Below the pieces are notes generated by a model that saw only the letters and a program-made list of their open reading frames with translations, had not been told where the DNA came from and searched no databases. The position numbers and the translations under genes are program-made. Source: an uncultured Alphaproteobacteria bacterium (GTDB taxonomy: Bacteria; Pseudomonadota; Alphaproteobacteria; Micavibrionales; Micavibrionaceae). Taken from it: a DNA stretch of 64,000 nt. The stretch covers positions 124,001 to 188,000 of the forward strand of contig CALHAR010000003.1 in the NCBI GenBank assembly GCA_937931645.1. The letters run 5' to 3'. Shown here piece after piece: positions 37,057 to 46,172 of the stretch (position 1 is its first letter; each line of letters begins with the position of its first letter).

Positions 37057-38474
37057 CCATATTTTGCCTTAATCAAATCAACAATGGCGCGCATGCCTGT
37101 GTCCGCGCCACCTTTGGGTCTGCCCGCTTTACCGTTTTGCTCCCATGCAAAACAATCTAGGTGGATCCAATCCGTTTTTGAATCAATGAAACGTTGCAGA
37201 AAAAGCGCGGCTTCAATATGACCCGCTCGACCAGTTCCTTCGTTTTTAATGTCTGAAATGTTGCCGTTTAAATTTTTGTCGTAACCGTCCCATAAGGGGA
37301 ATGGCCAGCAAGGATCATCGCTTTCAACGCTTGAGTGACGAAGATCGTCAATATAATCCTCGCGGTTTGAAAAGAACGCAGGAATATCATAACCCACAGC
37401 AACCCGTGCGGCGCCTGTCAGTGTTGCAAAATCAATTAGTAAGTCAGGCTCTTCTTCACACGCATAAGTCAACGCATCAGATAAAACCAATCTGCCTTCT
37501 GCATCCGTATCTTCAATTTCAACCGTTATGCCTTTGCGGGTTGGTAGGATATCACCAGGGCGATAAGAGTTGCCCGCAACACTATTTTCCGCAATGGGAA
37601 GTAGCACGCGTAATTGTATAGGCAGGTTGAGTGCCATAATCATCCACGCAGTACCAAGTGCGTGCGCCGCGCCGCCCATATCTTTTTTCATGTCGCGCAT
37701 ATATTGACCGGGTTTCAGGTTTAAACCGCCTGTATCGTACACAATACCTTTGCCAACAAGAGTGACTTTCGGGTGTTTAGATTTACCCCATTGAATATCA
37801 ACCAGTTGCGGCGGACGAGGGCTCGCCTTACCAACATTGTAAATCATGGGGAAGTTTTTCTTGAGCAAATCGTCATCGCAAATGATTTTCACTTTGGCTT
37901 TATGGTGTTTGGCGACGTCCTTTGCGGCTTCGGCTAACTCATCCGTGCCTAAGTCATTCGGTGGTGTATTGACTAAATTTCTTAAAAGGCTCGCACCCTC
38001 AATCGTTGCGGTGACGTGTTTTTGGTCAGCTTTATTTGGCCAAACCAATATCGGTGTCGCAGCATCATTCTTCTTGTAACGATCAAAACGATAAGCGCCG
38101 AATCCCCAACCAATAGCGATTTTATTTGAAATATCTTCTTCATGCGTGCTGATAACTTCGAAAACATGACTCTCGATAAACTCTTTTGAATAGTTACTCT
38201 CAATAAACTGAACAATCGTTGCTGTATCTAAATAATAAACAGGCTGACTTAAGCTAAAGATAATTTTCTCAAGTTTACCGTCTTTGTTTAAAATAGTAGC
38301 GAGTTGTAACGGATCAGCCTCGAAAGAGTTCTGAGAGAGTTGAGCCTGTAAATGCTCGTTCTGTTTCTTAATCCAATGAGGATAATCAGGTTTTTCAATC
38401 AGGATTATTGAAACCTTTGATTTCTTACTGTTTTGAATAAATGGAGCAGGGAATTTAAAAATGTGATCTGTCAT
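37053..38474 (-). CDS. M17 leucyl aminopeptidase family protein
   Basis: A 473-residue metalloaminopeptidase. The metal and catalytic residues are in LVGKGIVYDTGGLNLKP (Lys, Asp), DMGGAAHA, NSVAGNSYRPGD and EIEDTDAEGRLVLSDAL (Asp, Glu, Arg), all intact. The N-terminal domain is divergent, as usual. The last residues match the family block GKAGRPKGGADTGMRAIVDLI. M17 plus NlpC/P60 is a conserved alphaproteobacterial pair; together they plausibly degrade peptides or muropeptides. The stop overlaps the start of the NlpC/P60 gene. Confidence 0.92.
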   Translation of the reverse strand: MTDHIFKFPAPFIQNSKKSKVSIILIEKPDYPHWIKKQNEHLQAQLSQNSFEADPLQLATILNKDGKLEKIIFSLSQPVYYLDTATIVQFIESNYSKEFIESHVFEVISTHEEDISNKIAIGWGFGAYRFDRYKKNDAATPILVWPNKADQKHVTATIEGASLLRNLVNTPPNDLGTDELAEAAKDVAKHHKAKVKIICDDDLLKKNFPMIYNVGKASPRPPQLVDIQWGKSKHPKVTLVGKGIVYDTGGLNLKPGQYMRDMKKDMGGAAHALGTAWMIMALNLPIQLRVLLPIAENSVAGNSYRPGDILPTRKGITVEIEDTDAEGRLVLSDALTYACEEEPDLLIDFATLTGAARVAVGYDIPAFFSNREDYIDDLRHSSVESDDPCWPFPLWDGYDKNLNGNISDIKNEGTGRAGHIEAALFLQRFIDSKTDWIHLDCFAWEQNGKAGRPKGGADTGMRAIVDLIKAKYG

Positions 38475-38520
38475 GTAAACAAGATAACGTTTATTTAAAT
38501 GACTTGCTAGGTCTTGCCTT

Positions 38521-38550
38521 AAAAAGCCCCCTAAAATTTGAGGGTTTTTT
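38521..38550 (-). terminator. Terminator downstream of tRNA-Ser
   Basis: Read on the minus strand, AAAAAACCCT - loop - AGGGGGCTTTTT forms an imperfect stem with a T-run. It lies about 13 bases beyond the tRNA 3' end. The symmetric A/T runs would let it work in both directions. Confidence 0.65.
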
Positions 38551-38562
38551 ACAGCTTAAAAA

Positions 38563-38655
38563 TGGCGGGCACGGAGGGATTCGAACCCTCGATGAGGCTA
38601 TAAACCCCATACTCCCTTAGCAGGGGAGCGCCTTCAGCCACTCGGCCACGTGCCC
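38563..38655 (-). tRNA. tRNA-Ser (anticodon GCU)
   Basis: The minus strand folds into a class II tRNA: acceptor stem GGGCACG/CGTGCCC with discriminator G and an encoded CCA (38563-38565), D arm GGCCGAGTGGCTGAAGGC, anticodon arm CTCCC-CTGCTAA-GGGAG with anticodon GCT at its centre, a long variable arm (about ATGGGGTTTATAGCCTCAT) and T arm GAGGGTTCGAATCCCTC. The long variable arm and GCT anticodon specify serine AGC/AGU codons. It is the only tRNA found in the window. Confidence 0.96.
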
Positions 38656-38691
38656 ATCATTAGCCTTGTTTAGCAAGGCTTCGCATAAATA

Positions 38692-39300
38692 TCAATCTAT
38701 AAACTGAGATAAATAACTGCCCCAGTCTTCTATTTGAGAAACATCGGGAAATTCACTGATATTATGGAGTTGCCAACCTGTGGGGCTGTCTGATTTGCGT
38801 TGAATAGCACACATAATAAAAGCATTGGAATTTACCGCTTTTTCACCAGTAATTGGTATTTCGAGTAAGTTCTCATCGTTAAAACCATCAGCAATACGCG
38901 CAAATGGTGTCAGTACATCTTGGAAGCTGTGTTGACTACGAATTTCAACAATAAAAACCATGCCGTAAATATCTTGAGGAAGCTTTGCCAGCTCCGCCGA
39001 GATATATTCATCATCACCATCTCCTGCGCCGCTTTGGTCGTCACCGCTGTGATAAATCGTTTCGCTTTGGTCTATTGAATCCTGAACTTCAGAGCCAACA
39101 AAATCGCTAAATTCTTTTTCTTGGTCATAGATATAACAGTTGATATCAAGATCATGTTGAGAGTCACCCGTCACCCGTCCGACAAGCCCAACCTTTGTTT
39201 CGCGGGCGTCCCAGCTTAGCCCAGCGACAATACGCTGACGCGCCTTCATTGTATGATTGAGGGGACCTTTTTGTCCTTTTTGAAGAAAAGATTTTGCCAT
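38692..39300 (-). CDS. TerD-family protein
   Basis: A 202-residue TerD-domain protein. The family signature is clear: GLSWDARE at the N-terminus, LDINCYIYD, then the calcium-binding motif HSGDDQSGAGDGDDEYISAEL, followed by ALPQ-like LPQDIYGMVFIVEI. TerD proteins bind Ca2+ and are tied to tellurite and phage or stress resistance systems, but solitary copies such as this one occur widely. It is downstream of a PH-domain gene on the same strand (38-base gap) and upstream of tRNA-Ser. No other ter gene is present, so tellurite resistance is not supported. Confidence 0.85.
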   Translation of the reverse strand: MAKSFLQKGQKGPLNHTMKARQRIVAGLSWDARETKVGLVGRVTGDSQHDLDINCYIYDQEKEFSDFVGSEVQDSIDQSETIYHSGDDQSGAGDGDDEYISAELAKLPQDIYGMVFIVEIRSQHSFQDVLTPFARIADGFNDENLLEIPITGEKAVNSNAFIMCAIQRKSDSPTGWQLHNISEFPDVSQIEDWGSYLSQFID

Positions 39301-39337
39301 GGTTTAATCCAGATAATTTTCGTCTTTAATTAAAAAG

Positions 39338-39781
39338 CTATCCTTCAATCTGCTCGTTTACCTCTTTCCTAAACTCTAGTGGTTTAGAAATATATTTAAT
39401 GGGAGACTTTTTACCACCAGTCCCGCCTAATATAATGTTACCAAAATTAAATATTCTACCTAATACTCCTTGATTTACATTTAAGCCTTCAATCTTATTT
39501 AAGTTGAGTTCGACAGTTTGCCTTGAAATAAGCCCATACTTTGCAATAACTCTTTTGTTTGTGACTGCTAGCTCAGTCGTTTTCACACTGATAAAAGCTA
39601 GCAGTAGGTATAGAAAGCCAATAGCAATAAATGAGCTACCTATCGTTACATTTTCTGGTGAAAGAGCCAATAACAAGCCCAGTATAAAAAAAGTAGCGCC
39701 TCTTATATATATAAACCAATGTAGTTCAGCAGTTTTGATAACAGCTTCACTTTTTATTAAGTTTTGTTCGACATACCCCAT
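39338..39781 (-). CDS. Bacterial PH-domain (bPH2/YdbS-like) membrane protein
   Basis: A 147-residue protein with two adjacent membrane segments (about residues 25-65: FIYIRGATFFILGLLLAL and GSSFIAIGFLYLLLAF) followed by a bPH2 beta-domain (about 66-135) with TELAVTNKRVIAKYGLISRQ and IEGLNVNQGVLGRIFNFGNI. This matches the YdbS/DUF304 family, which is membrane-bound and of unclear role. It probably forms a two-gene unit with the downstream terD gene. Confidence 0.8.
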   Translation of the reverse strand: MGYVEQNLIKSEAVIKTAELHWFIYIRGATFFILGLLLALSPENVTIGSSFIAIGFLYLLLAFISVKTTELAVTNKRVIAKYGLISRQTVELNLNKIEGLNVNQGVLGRIFNFGNIILGGTGGKKSPIKYISKPLEFRKEVNEQIEG

Positions 39782-40322
39782 TTTCTTAATCTCCTTTTGT
39801 GTGTTATTTACTCAATATTAATTCAGAAAGAAAAGTAACTAAGATCACTCAACCAACAATTCGTAATCACGGGAGTTACTTTTGACCCTTGAAGAAAGAT
39901 GGATCCTAGAAGGGGTTCGCGATATATCGCAACTTTATATTCATATTTTTGTTTCATAAGGCAAGCTTACCTGTTGTTATGGATGAGGTCACGGTATTTT
40001 TACTAGTTTTTCTATGACTTAGTGCTTTGTAACCCATTGATTTTATTGGCGTAAAAAAGTTACTCATTTTGTTCACCGGAAATTGGAGGGAGGGGGGTGT
40101 CCAACGTTCCATGCGTAGCAAATATGTGAGTATGTTTGGGCGGGAGAAGCGGATGATATTTTGATTTATATAAGGCATCGCTTACTATAGCATGCAAAGG
40201 AATTAAATCCTAGTACTTAAGCATCTAATATCAGAGATTCATTGACAATATTTTATTGTTATGTTAAACAATGACGCTTAATTAACTCAAGTTAATCCAA
40301 GACAATAAATAAGGTAATAAAT
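39782..40322. other. Intergenic region with inverted repeats, no confident gene
   Basis: About 540 bases. It contains a perfect 10-bp inverted repeat, AAAAGTAACT at 39831-39840 and AGTTACTTTT at 39874-39883, with a 33-base spacer, and a 12-bp palindrome GCGATATATCGC at 39919-39930. A minus-strand frame of 74 codons (39954-40178) has no ribosome site and no recognisable product and is not called. The right end holds the promoter of the repeat-protein gene at 40323 (AAGGTAATAA ribosome site). It may be a decayed element. Confidence 0.4.
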
Positions 40323-41411
40323 ATGAAGTTTCTATCCAACCTATTAGAAAAGTTAGCTGCTGACCGTCAAAATAGAGCCCTAGAAAACTTTATGACGCGT
40401 ATCACCTCACCCGACTTTCAGGTTTTTACTAGTAAGGGGCGTCGAAACAAATTTATTAAAGAATTGCGTTCTTTACCAAAGGAGATAATTTTAGACGCTT
40501 ATAGAGGGATGATTGTCTCAAAGGCTTTTAGGAGTTTGGGTAGCAAATACCGTTCTGAAACCTTCATCGAAGGGTTGAGGGCTTTATCTGAAGGTGATCG
40601 TTTATCAGAATATAAGGAAATGATTAATCTTAAAGCGTTTAACGATATGGATGATGCAGATATAATTGGTGGGCTTACTGAAGGGTTGTACGCCTTGCCT
40701 GAAGGTGAGCGTTTAGAGGCTTATAAAGCAGTGCTTAACTCCAAATCTATTGATTATCTTCGTGATAAAAATATCCGCGGTACTTTTGTGCAATGCTTAG
40801 ACGCTTTACCTGATAATGACACTTTGGAAGGGTATAAGGCAACGGTAGCATCAGAAATTTTTAAGAGCCTAGATGGTGATACGAAACAAAAATCTTTTAT
40901 AGAGCTGTTATCCACTCCGCAGAAAAATGATCGTTTGGAAGCCTATCAAACAATGTTGAATAGCAAAGAATTTAAACGCTTGGGTGATGAAGATCGTCAT
41001 ACAATCCTTATGGGAGCTTTAAAAATACTCCCTCGGGGGAATCAAGTGATTATGTCAGTAAAAGACGATGAAATAACGTTATATTGCCCCAAGGGAAGTG
41101 TTGAATTTACACGTGAGATTGCTTTGGAGTTCAACAAATCCACAGGAGCGGTGAAAATGTTGGTTGGAAAAGGGGTTGAGTGGAGTAGTCAGCCTGATAA
41201 ATTGAGCCGTAGCAATGACCCTGAACAGGGTAAAAAAATGGTTTCCGCCTTTAAGAGGATTGTTGGGGTAGCGCATGAAGCCAGCGTAGATATCAGCCAA
41301 GAGATGACAGCAGCGTTAAATACGGCTTTAGAAGGGCTGAGTTCAGATGACAGCTTGCTTGAGAAGGGTGAGATTCAAGTTGTTGTGTTACCAGCGTCGT
41401 TTGAACGCTAA
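40323..41411 (+). CDS. Novel solenoid-like protein with five 37-residue repeats
   Basis: A 362-residue cytoplasmic protein of unknown family. Residues 48-232 are five back-to-back units of exactly 37 residues (starts at 48, 85, 122, 159, 196) with the pattern L-x-A-L-P-x-x-x-R-L-x-x-Y-(K/R)-x-(M/V)-(I/L), then a helix ending near F-x-x-L-x-D; for example ALPEGERLEAYKAVLNSK. A half-unit precedes them and a LKILPRGN start follows. Alternating helices would form an alpha-solenoid. The C-terminal domain (about 243-362) is unrelated and partly beta-predicted (NQVIMSVKDDEITLYCPKG). The start has a good site (AAGGTAATAAAT). No signal or membrane segment. Confidence 0.75.
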   Translation: MKFLSNLLEKLAADRQNRALENFMTRITSPDFQVFTSKGRRNKFIKELRSLPKEIILDAYRGMIVSKAFRSLGSKYRSETFIEGLRALSEGDRLSEYKEMINLKAFNDMDDADIIGGLTEGLYALPEGERLEAYKAVLNSKSIDYLRDKNIRGTFVQCLDALPDNDTLEGYKATVASEIFKSLDGDTKQKSFIELLSTPQKNDRLEAYQTMLNSKEFKRLGDEDRHTILMGALKILPRGNQVIMSVKDDEITLYCPKGSVEFTREIALEFNKSTGAVKMLVGKGVEWSSQPDKLSRSNDPEQGKKMVSAFKRIVGVAHEASVDISQEMTAALNTALEGLSSDDSLLEKGEIQVVVLPASFER

Positions 41412-41417
41412 TCCCTT

Positions 41418-42869
41418 TTAAGATAGTTTTTTCTTTAAAAGGTCATTCACGATTTTAGGGTTGGCTTTACCGCCAGTTTCTTTCATGACTTGACCGACAA
41501 AGAAGCCGAAAAGTTTGTCTTTTCCGCCTTTGTATTTTTCAACATTGTCAGGATTAGCCTCGATAACTTTATCAATGATGGCGTCAATCGCGCCTGTATC
41601 CGTGACTTGTTTCAAGCCTTTTTCATCGACAATAACGGCGGCATCTTTACCAGAGGTATACATCTCAGCAAAGACTTCTTTGGCTATTTTACCTGAAATT
41701 GTATCATCGGTGATAAGGGCGATAAGCCCGCCAAGTTGTTCTGCGGAAATAGGAGAGTCTTCAAGTGCTTTAGATTCTTTATTCAAGATACCGAGTAGTT
41801 CGTTAATCACCCAGTTTGCAGATAATTTAGGGTCGTTATCATTGATAACATTTTCAAAATATTCAGCGCGTGATTTTTCAGCAATCAACACGGAGGAGTC
41901 ATATAGGCTCAACCCGTAATCTTTCATGAAACGATGTTTTTTCTCATCAGGAAGTTCAGGCAGTGTTGCTTTGATTTTTTCAATTAAGCCATCTTCAAGA
42001 ACGAGCGGAAGTAGGTCAGGGTCAGGGAAGTAGCGATAGTCATGTGCTTCTTCTTTTGAACGCATGGAACGAGTTTCCATTTTTACAGGATCCCAAAGAC
42101 GGGTTTCTTGAACGACGTCACCGCCGCCTTCAATAAGCTCAATCTGGCGAGCAACTTCGAAATCAATCGCCTGTCCAATGGCTTTAACAGAGTTCACGTT
42201 TTTAATCTCGGCGCGTGTCCCTAGCTCGTCTCCTGGGTGACGAACAGAGATGTTTACATCAGCGCGCATTGAGCCTTCATCCATGTTTCCATCGCAAGTT
42301 TCAAGGTAACGTAAGATCATACGGATTTTGTTTATATAGGCGGCGGCCTCTTCAGGGCCTCTAATGTCGGGTTCAGACACAATCTCCATCAGGGCGCAGC
42401 CAGAACGGTTAAGATCAACAAAGGATTTTGTCGGGTGTTGGTCATGGATAGATTTACCAGCATCTTGCTCTAAATGTAGGCGGGTAATACCAATATCTTT
42501 TGTTGTGCCATCGGGTAAATCAATCTCAATTTTACCGAGACCGACAATAGGGTCTTCAAATTGTGAGATTTGGTAGCCTTGTGGTAGGTCGGCGTAGAAA
42601 TAATTTTTACGGGCGAAGATAGAGGTTTTATTAATCACGGCATTCAGGCCAAGTCCTGTTTTTACGGCTTGTTCAACGCAGACTTTATTAAGGACGGGCA
42701 GCATACCCGGCATGGCGGCATCAACGAAAGAAACTTGGGTGTTTTGTTCTGCGCCAAAATCTGCGGCGGAGCCTGAGAATAATTTAGATTGAGCGGTAAC
42801 CTGCGCGTGGATTTCCATTCCAATCACAATCTCCCACTCACCTGTTTCACCTTTTATTAATGCTGACAT
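41418..42869 (-). CDS. gatB: Aspartyl/glutamyl-tRNA amidotransferase subunit B
   Basis: Subunit of GatCAB, which converts misacylated Glu-tRNA(Gln) and Asp-tRNA(Asn) to the amides. In 483 residues the cradle domain carries [12 protein letters not shown], the kinase-like block [12 protein letters not shown] and [27 protein letters not shown], and the YqeY-like tail with [15 protein letters not shown]. Last gene of the gatC-gatA-gatB series on the minus strand, but here separated from gatA by a small secreted-protein gene. Presence of GatCAB implies an indirect route to Gln-tRNA(Gln) and/or Asn-tRNA(Asn). Confidence 0.96.
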   Translation of the reverse strand: MSALIKGETGEWEIVIGMEIHAQVTAQSKLFSGSAADFGAEQNTQVSFVDAAMPGMLPVLNKVCVEQAVKTGLGLNAVINKTSIFARKNYFYADLPQGYQISQFEDPIVGLGKIEIDLPDGTTKDIGITRLHLEQDAGKSIHDQHPTKSFVDLNRSGCALMEIVSEPDIRGPEEAAAYINKIRMILRYLETCDGNMDEGSMRADVNISVRHPGDELGTRAEIKNVNSVKAIGQAIDFEVARQIELIEGGGDVVQETRLWDPVKMETRSMRSKEEAHDYRYFPDPDLLPLVLEDGLIEKIKATLPELPDEKKHRFMKDYGLSLYDSSVLIAEKSRAEYFENVINDNDPKLSANWVINELLGILNKESKALEDSPISAEQLGGLIALITDDTISGKIAKEVFAEMYTSGKDAAVIVDEKGLKQVTDTGAIDAIIDKVIEANPDNVEKYKGGKDKLFGFFVGQVMKETGGKANPKIVNDLLKKKLS

Positions 42870-42896
42870 AGTTTTTTATTCCTTTTGATGAGTCTG

Positions 42897-43436
42897 TTAA
42901 AGCACGCAGGCTAATGTTTGTTTACCGATGTAGTTTTGAAACTCTTTATCACTTTCGAGGGCGGCCATAGGGTCGCTGATATTGGGGTTTCGCTTCAATA
43001 TATCGGTGAAGACAGCCTCACCATTTTTACCAAGGTAAGAGGCAACTTTATCGGCCATACAACCGCAGGTCTTTTCAGGGTTTTTACCTAAAGCTGGACT
43101 GCTATTTGAAATGCAGGTGTTGTAATAATGATCTTTTGCAGGAAACTCCATACAAGGGGCATAAACTTTTGTTAGCATGTGGTTGAGCGCTGTACGCGCC
43201 GCGGCTTGGTCTTGAGAGCTTAGGGCCTGAATATCGGCAATGGTCATGTGATCCATCATTTCAGAAGCGGTACAGGAGCATAAAAAGTTCTGGCTTTCTT
43301 TTGAGAAAGTTTGTGATGCTTTTTTAGAAATACAATTTTGGTAGTAAGACGTTGCCATTTCTTTTGAAACAGGTTGCGCCGTTGAAATGCTTATTGATGA
43401 AAATAAAGCAAAGACTGTTAAGAAGATAATACGCAT
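42897..43436 (-). CDS. Secreted Cys-rich protein with internal duplication, between gatA and gatB
   Basis: A 179-residue protein with a signal peptide (MRIIFLTVFALFSSISISTA, cut before Gln21). The mature part has eight cysteines at 35, 53, 55, 95, 108, 124, 126 and 177, in two similar halves: YYQNCIS followed by CSC, and YYNTCIS followed by CGC. This repeated Tyr-Tyr-x-x-Cys-Ile-Ser ... CxC arrangement shows an internal duplication and suggests disulfide bonding in the periplasm. No family is recognised. It lies 33 bases after the gatA stop and 27 bases before the gatB start, so it is expressed within the gat operon although the product is exported. Confidence 0.65.
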   Translation of the reverse strand: MRIIFLTVFALFSSISISTAQPVSKEMATSYYQNCISKKASQTFSKESQNFLCSCTASEMMDHMTIADIQALSSQDQAAARTALNHMLTKVYAPCMEFPAKDHYYNTCISNSSPALGKNPEKTCGCMADKVASYLGKNGEAVFTDILKRNPNISDPMAALESDKEFQNYIGKQTLACVL

Positions 43437-43469
43437 ATTGGTGGCCTTTCTATATCAAGCTAAATCAAA

Positions 43470-44957
43470 CTAAGCGGCTTTATCAGTCGCTAGTTGTGGT
43501 TGCGCCGTAAAGTTTGCGGCAGTTTCGATTGTCTGGCCGACACGAAGAACCATTTCTTCATCCCAAGGGCGACCAATAATTTGTAAGCCTAATGGCAACC
43601 CGTCACTGTCTAAACCAGCAGGAACGGACATACCGGGAAGCCCCGCCAACGAAGCAGGAATTGTAAATACATCATTCAAGTACATCTTAACAGGATCGTC
43701 CTCGTTTTCGCCAATAGCGAAGGCCGCACTAGGCGCAGTGGGGGTTAAGAGCGCATCGCATTTTTCAAAAACAGACTTGAAGTCATTAGAAATTAAGCGA
43801 CGAACTTTTTGTGCCTTAATATAATAAGCATCATAATAACCAGAAGAAAGCGCGTATGTACCAATCATAATACGGCGGATAACCTCATCACCAAACCCTG
43901 CGGCGCGGGTGTTTTCGTAAGTCTTATCTAAGTTATCACCTTCAACACGCGTACCGTAACGAACACCGTCATAACGGGCGAGATTTGAAGAGGCTTCCGC
44001 AGGGGCAATAACATAGTAAGTGGGGAGAGCGTATTTTGTGTGAGGCAGGGAAACATCAATAATCTCTGCGCCCGCATCTTTTAGCATATCTATGCCGTTA
44101 TCCCATAATTTAACGATTTCATCAGGGACGCCATCAATACGATATTCTTTCGGGATACCAATTTTCTTGCCTTTGATATCTTGCGTTAAAGCGGCGGCAA
44201 AATCAGGAACAGTTATATCGGCACTGGTTGAATCTTTGGGGTCAAAACCACACATTGATTTCAAAAGAAGTGCGCTGTCTTCAACGTTACGCGCGAAAGC
44301 ACCGGCCTGATCCAAAGAAGAGGCAAAGGCAACAACACCCCAACGTGAACAACGTCCATAGGTAGGTTTAATGCCAGCCAACCCACAAAAGGCGGCAGGT
44401 TGACGGATAGAACCGCCTGTATCTGTTCCTGTTGCCGCCATAGCAATACGTGCCGAAACAGCCGCGGCAGACCCACCAGAGGAGCCACCCGGAACCAAGT
44501 CCGCGTTTGACCCATTTTGCTTTTTCCAAGGGCTGATGACGTTACCAAATTTACTGGTTGTGTTAGACGAACCCATAGCAAATTGGTCAAGGTTGGCCTT
44601 ACCCAAGGAGACCGTTCCCGCATTTAGTAAGTTCTGAGAAACTGTTGATTCATATTGAGGGATAAAATTTTCTAAAATACCACTGGCGGCTGTTGTCCGT
44701 ACGCCTTTGGTACAAAATAAGTCTTTCATCGCAATAGGGATACCATCAAGCGCCCCTGCGTTTCCTGCGGCGCGGCGGGCATCACTGGCGGCGGCTTGTT
44801 CAAGAGCCAGTTCGGGCGTTTCAGTGATAAAGCAATTAAGGTCTTTAGCTTGCGCCATAGCGTCAATATGTGCCTGTGTTATTTCAACAGAAGTGAAGTC
44901 TTTATTATCAAGGCTTTTTAAGGCTTGCGCCATTGTCATGTTTGTTAAATCAGTCAT
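43470..44957 (-). CDS. gatA: Aspartyl/glutamyl-tRNA amidotransferase subunit A
   Basis: The amidase subunit of GatCAB (495 residues), producing ammonia from glutamine. The amidase Ser-cisSer-Lys triad is visible as Lys in [14 protein letters not shown], the cis-Ser in [14 protein letters not shown] and the nucleophile Ser in [16 protein letters not shown]. The C-terminal [21 protein letters not shown] is typical. It follows a 200-base gap after gatC that contains a truncated endonuclease-like remnant. Confidence 0.96.
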   Translation of the reverse strand: MTDLTNMTMAQALKSLDNKDFTSVEITQAHIDAMAQAKDLNCFITETPELALEQAAASDARRAAGNAGALDGIPIAMKDLFCTKGVRTTAASGILENFIPQYESTVSQNLLNAGTVSLGKANLDQFAMGSSNTTSKFGNVISPWKKQNGSNADLVPGGSSGGSAAAVSARIAMAATGTDTGGSIRQPAAFCGLAGIKPTYGRCSRWGVVAFASSLDQAGAFARNVEDSALLLKSMCGFDPKDSTSADITVPDFAAALTQDIKGKKIGIPKEYRIDGVPDEIVKLWDNGIDMLKDAGAEIIDVSLPHTKYALPTYYVIAPAEASSNLARYDGVRYGTRVEGDNLDKTYENTRAAGFGDEVIRRIMIGTYALSSGYYDAYYIKAQKVRRLISNDFKSVFEKCDALLTPTAPSAAFAIGENEDDPVKMYLNDVFTIPASLAGLPGMSVPAGLDSDGLPLGLQIIGRPWDEEMVLRVGQTIETAANFTAQPQLATDKAA

Positions 44958-45010
44958 TTTTATTCCACCACTAAGGCACGAAGCACACTAAGTTATTTTT
45001 CTAATTTATT

Positions 45011-45166
45011 TTATAGTGAGTATCTTTTTATGCCATCCTTTATAAGTTTAGTATTAAAGTTAATAAGTAATCCTGTTTTGATTTTAGATAGTTTCAAATA
45101 AGTTAATATTTGTGCTTCATGAACGGGCAATAGCCGCTCTACAGCCTTCAGTTCTATTATTACTCC
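45011..45166 (-). pseudogene. 3' fragment of a GxxExxY-family protein, abutting gatC
   Basis: In the gatC-gatA gap a minus-strand frame ending in TAA at 45011-45013 reads VIIELKAVERLLPVHEAQIL, then TYLKLSKIKTGLLINFN and LIKDGIKR. These are the hallmark C-terminal blocks of the GxxExxY family (a PDDEXK-nuclease-like family often carried as repeated or mobile genes). Only about the last 50 codons remain, with no start codon, and the fragment runs into the gatC 3' end (gatC stop 45160-45162), so it is a remnant. The N-terminal GxxExxY segment is missing. Confidence 0.75.
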
Positions 45167-45447
45167 ACCACTTTCGGGACAACGAAATAGCCCTCTAATT
45201 CTTCTGGAGCATTCGCCAGAATTTCTTTTGGGTAACCGCCATCGGTGACCTCATCTTCACGTAAGCGGGCATTTAAATCCACAACACTTGCCAGTGGTTC
45301 AACATTATCTGTATCAACCTCAGAAAGTTGCTCAACAAAGCCAATGATATTGGTGAGTTGGGGGAGGAGGGCTTCAAGCTTGGCATCATCCATTTTTATA
45401 CGGGCAAGGTTGGCCACTTTGGCGACATCTTTTTTAGTGATAGACAT
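45160..45447 (-). CDS. gatC: Aspartyl/glutamyl-tRNA amidotransferase subunit C
   Basis: The small (95-residue) GatCAB scaffold subunit. The N-terminus MSITKKDVAKVANLARIKMDDAKLE and the C-terminal LREDEVTDGGYPKEILANAP are typical. GatC normally directly precedes gatA; here the end of the gene overlaps the GxxExxY remnant frame. The last residues VVPKVVE match the family end, so the coding part itself seems intact. Confidence 0.93.
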   Translation of the reverse strand: MSITKKDVAKVANLARIKMDDAKLEALLPQLTNIIGFVEQLSEVDTDNVEPLASVVDLNARLREDEVTDGGYPKEILANAPEELEGYFVVPKVVE

Positions 45448-45518
45448 TATTATTCCTTTGTAATTAGACGTATTTTTTTACCCCTCAAAGCCACCAGACG
45501 CAATGATAAAGTTATTGC

Positions 45519-45610
45519 CATTGCGAGTCTGAATATATTTGGGGAGGGCATCTAGCTTTTTAAAGACGGCTTTGCTGGATTGCGTCGTCATTTCATTCCT
45601 CGCAATGACG
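45519..45610. repeat. Dispersed short inverted-repeat element (copy 1)
   Basis: The element contains CTGGATTGCGTCGTCA at 45575-45590, ending CCTCGCAATGACG at 45598-45610; the word CATTGCGAG also occurs inverted at 45519-45527, so the region can fold into a large hairpin. The same CTGGATTGC...CCTCGCAATGAC pattern recurs at 60831-60876 and 61756-61789. It lies between gatC and ruvX. Confidence 0.6.
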
Positions 45611-45635
45611 GCAAAAAACATGATATAAACGCTTC

Positions 45636-46136
45636 ATGAAGATTAGATTGCTGAAAGATTGTAAGGATAAGGCGCCGAAGGACTGCCGTCTTATGGGGTT
45701 GGACTTAGGAGCCAAAACTATTGGTGTCGCCATCAGTAATGCGGAGCAATCTATCGCCACACCAATTACAACAATCAAGCGCACGAAGTTTTCAAAAGAT
45801 ATTTTGGAGCTGCAAAAGCTGATTAAAGAGTTTGAAATTGGCGGCTATATTATCGGCTTGCCGTTAAATATGGACGGGTCAGAAGGCGCACGATGTGATG
45901 CAACGCGAAGCTTTGCCGATGAAATGAGTAAGCGAAAGGATATCTGTGACGCAACAAAGGGCGGTCAACCGTTTATTGCCCTATGGGACGAAAGATTGTC
46001 CACACATACAGTGGATAACTTTGTGCATAACCGTGTGGATATGAAGAGATCTTCCAAGCGGGGAGCGAAAGATAAGGGTTTAACGGATCAGCTTGCCGCA
46101 CAAATCATTTTACAGAGTGCGATTGATTTGCTATAA
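45636..46136 (+). CDS. ruvX: Holliday junction resolvase-like protein RuvX/YqgF
   Basis: A 166-residue RNase H-fold protein acting in pre-16S rRNA maturation and possibly Holliday junction resolution. Catalytic acidic residues are in RLMGLDLGAKTIGVAIS (Asp), GLPLNMDGSEG (preceding helix) and ALWDERLSTHTVDNF (Asp-Glu). The C-terminal KGLTDQLAAQIILQSAIDL is typical. The basic leader MKIRLLKDCKDKAPKDCRL is slightly long; a later start is possible. It diverges from gatC, a common arrangement. Confidence 0.92.
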   Translation: MKIRLLKDCKDKAPKDCRLMGLDLGAKTIGVAISNAEQSIATPITTIKRTKFSKDILELQKLIKEFEIGGYIIGLPLNMDGSEGARCDATRSFADEMSKRKDICDATKGGQPFIALWDERLSTHTVDNFVHNRVDMKRSSKRGAKDKGLTDQLAAQIILQSAIDLL

Positions 46137-46172
46137 ACCCCCTATATTTTACAGATATAAGGAGTTCTAGGC

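Noticed and set aside
38692-39300. TerD gene as part of a tellurite-resistance island
   Set aside because: No other ter genes, neighbours are a PH-domain gene and a tRNA; solitary TerD genes are common.
39954-40178. 74-codon minus-strand ORF in the 39.8-40.3 kb gap
   Set aside because: No ribosome site, no recognisable domain, composition resembling random frame; lies in a region with inverted repeats.
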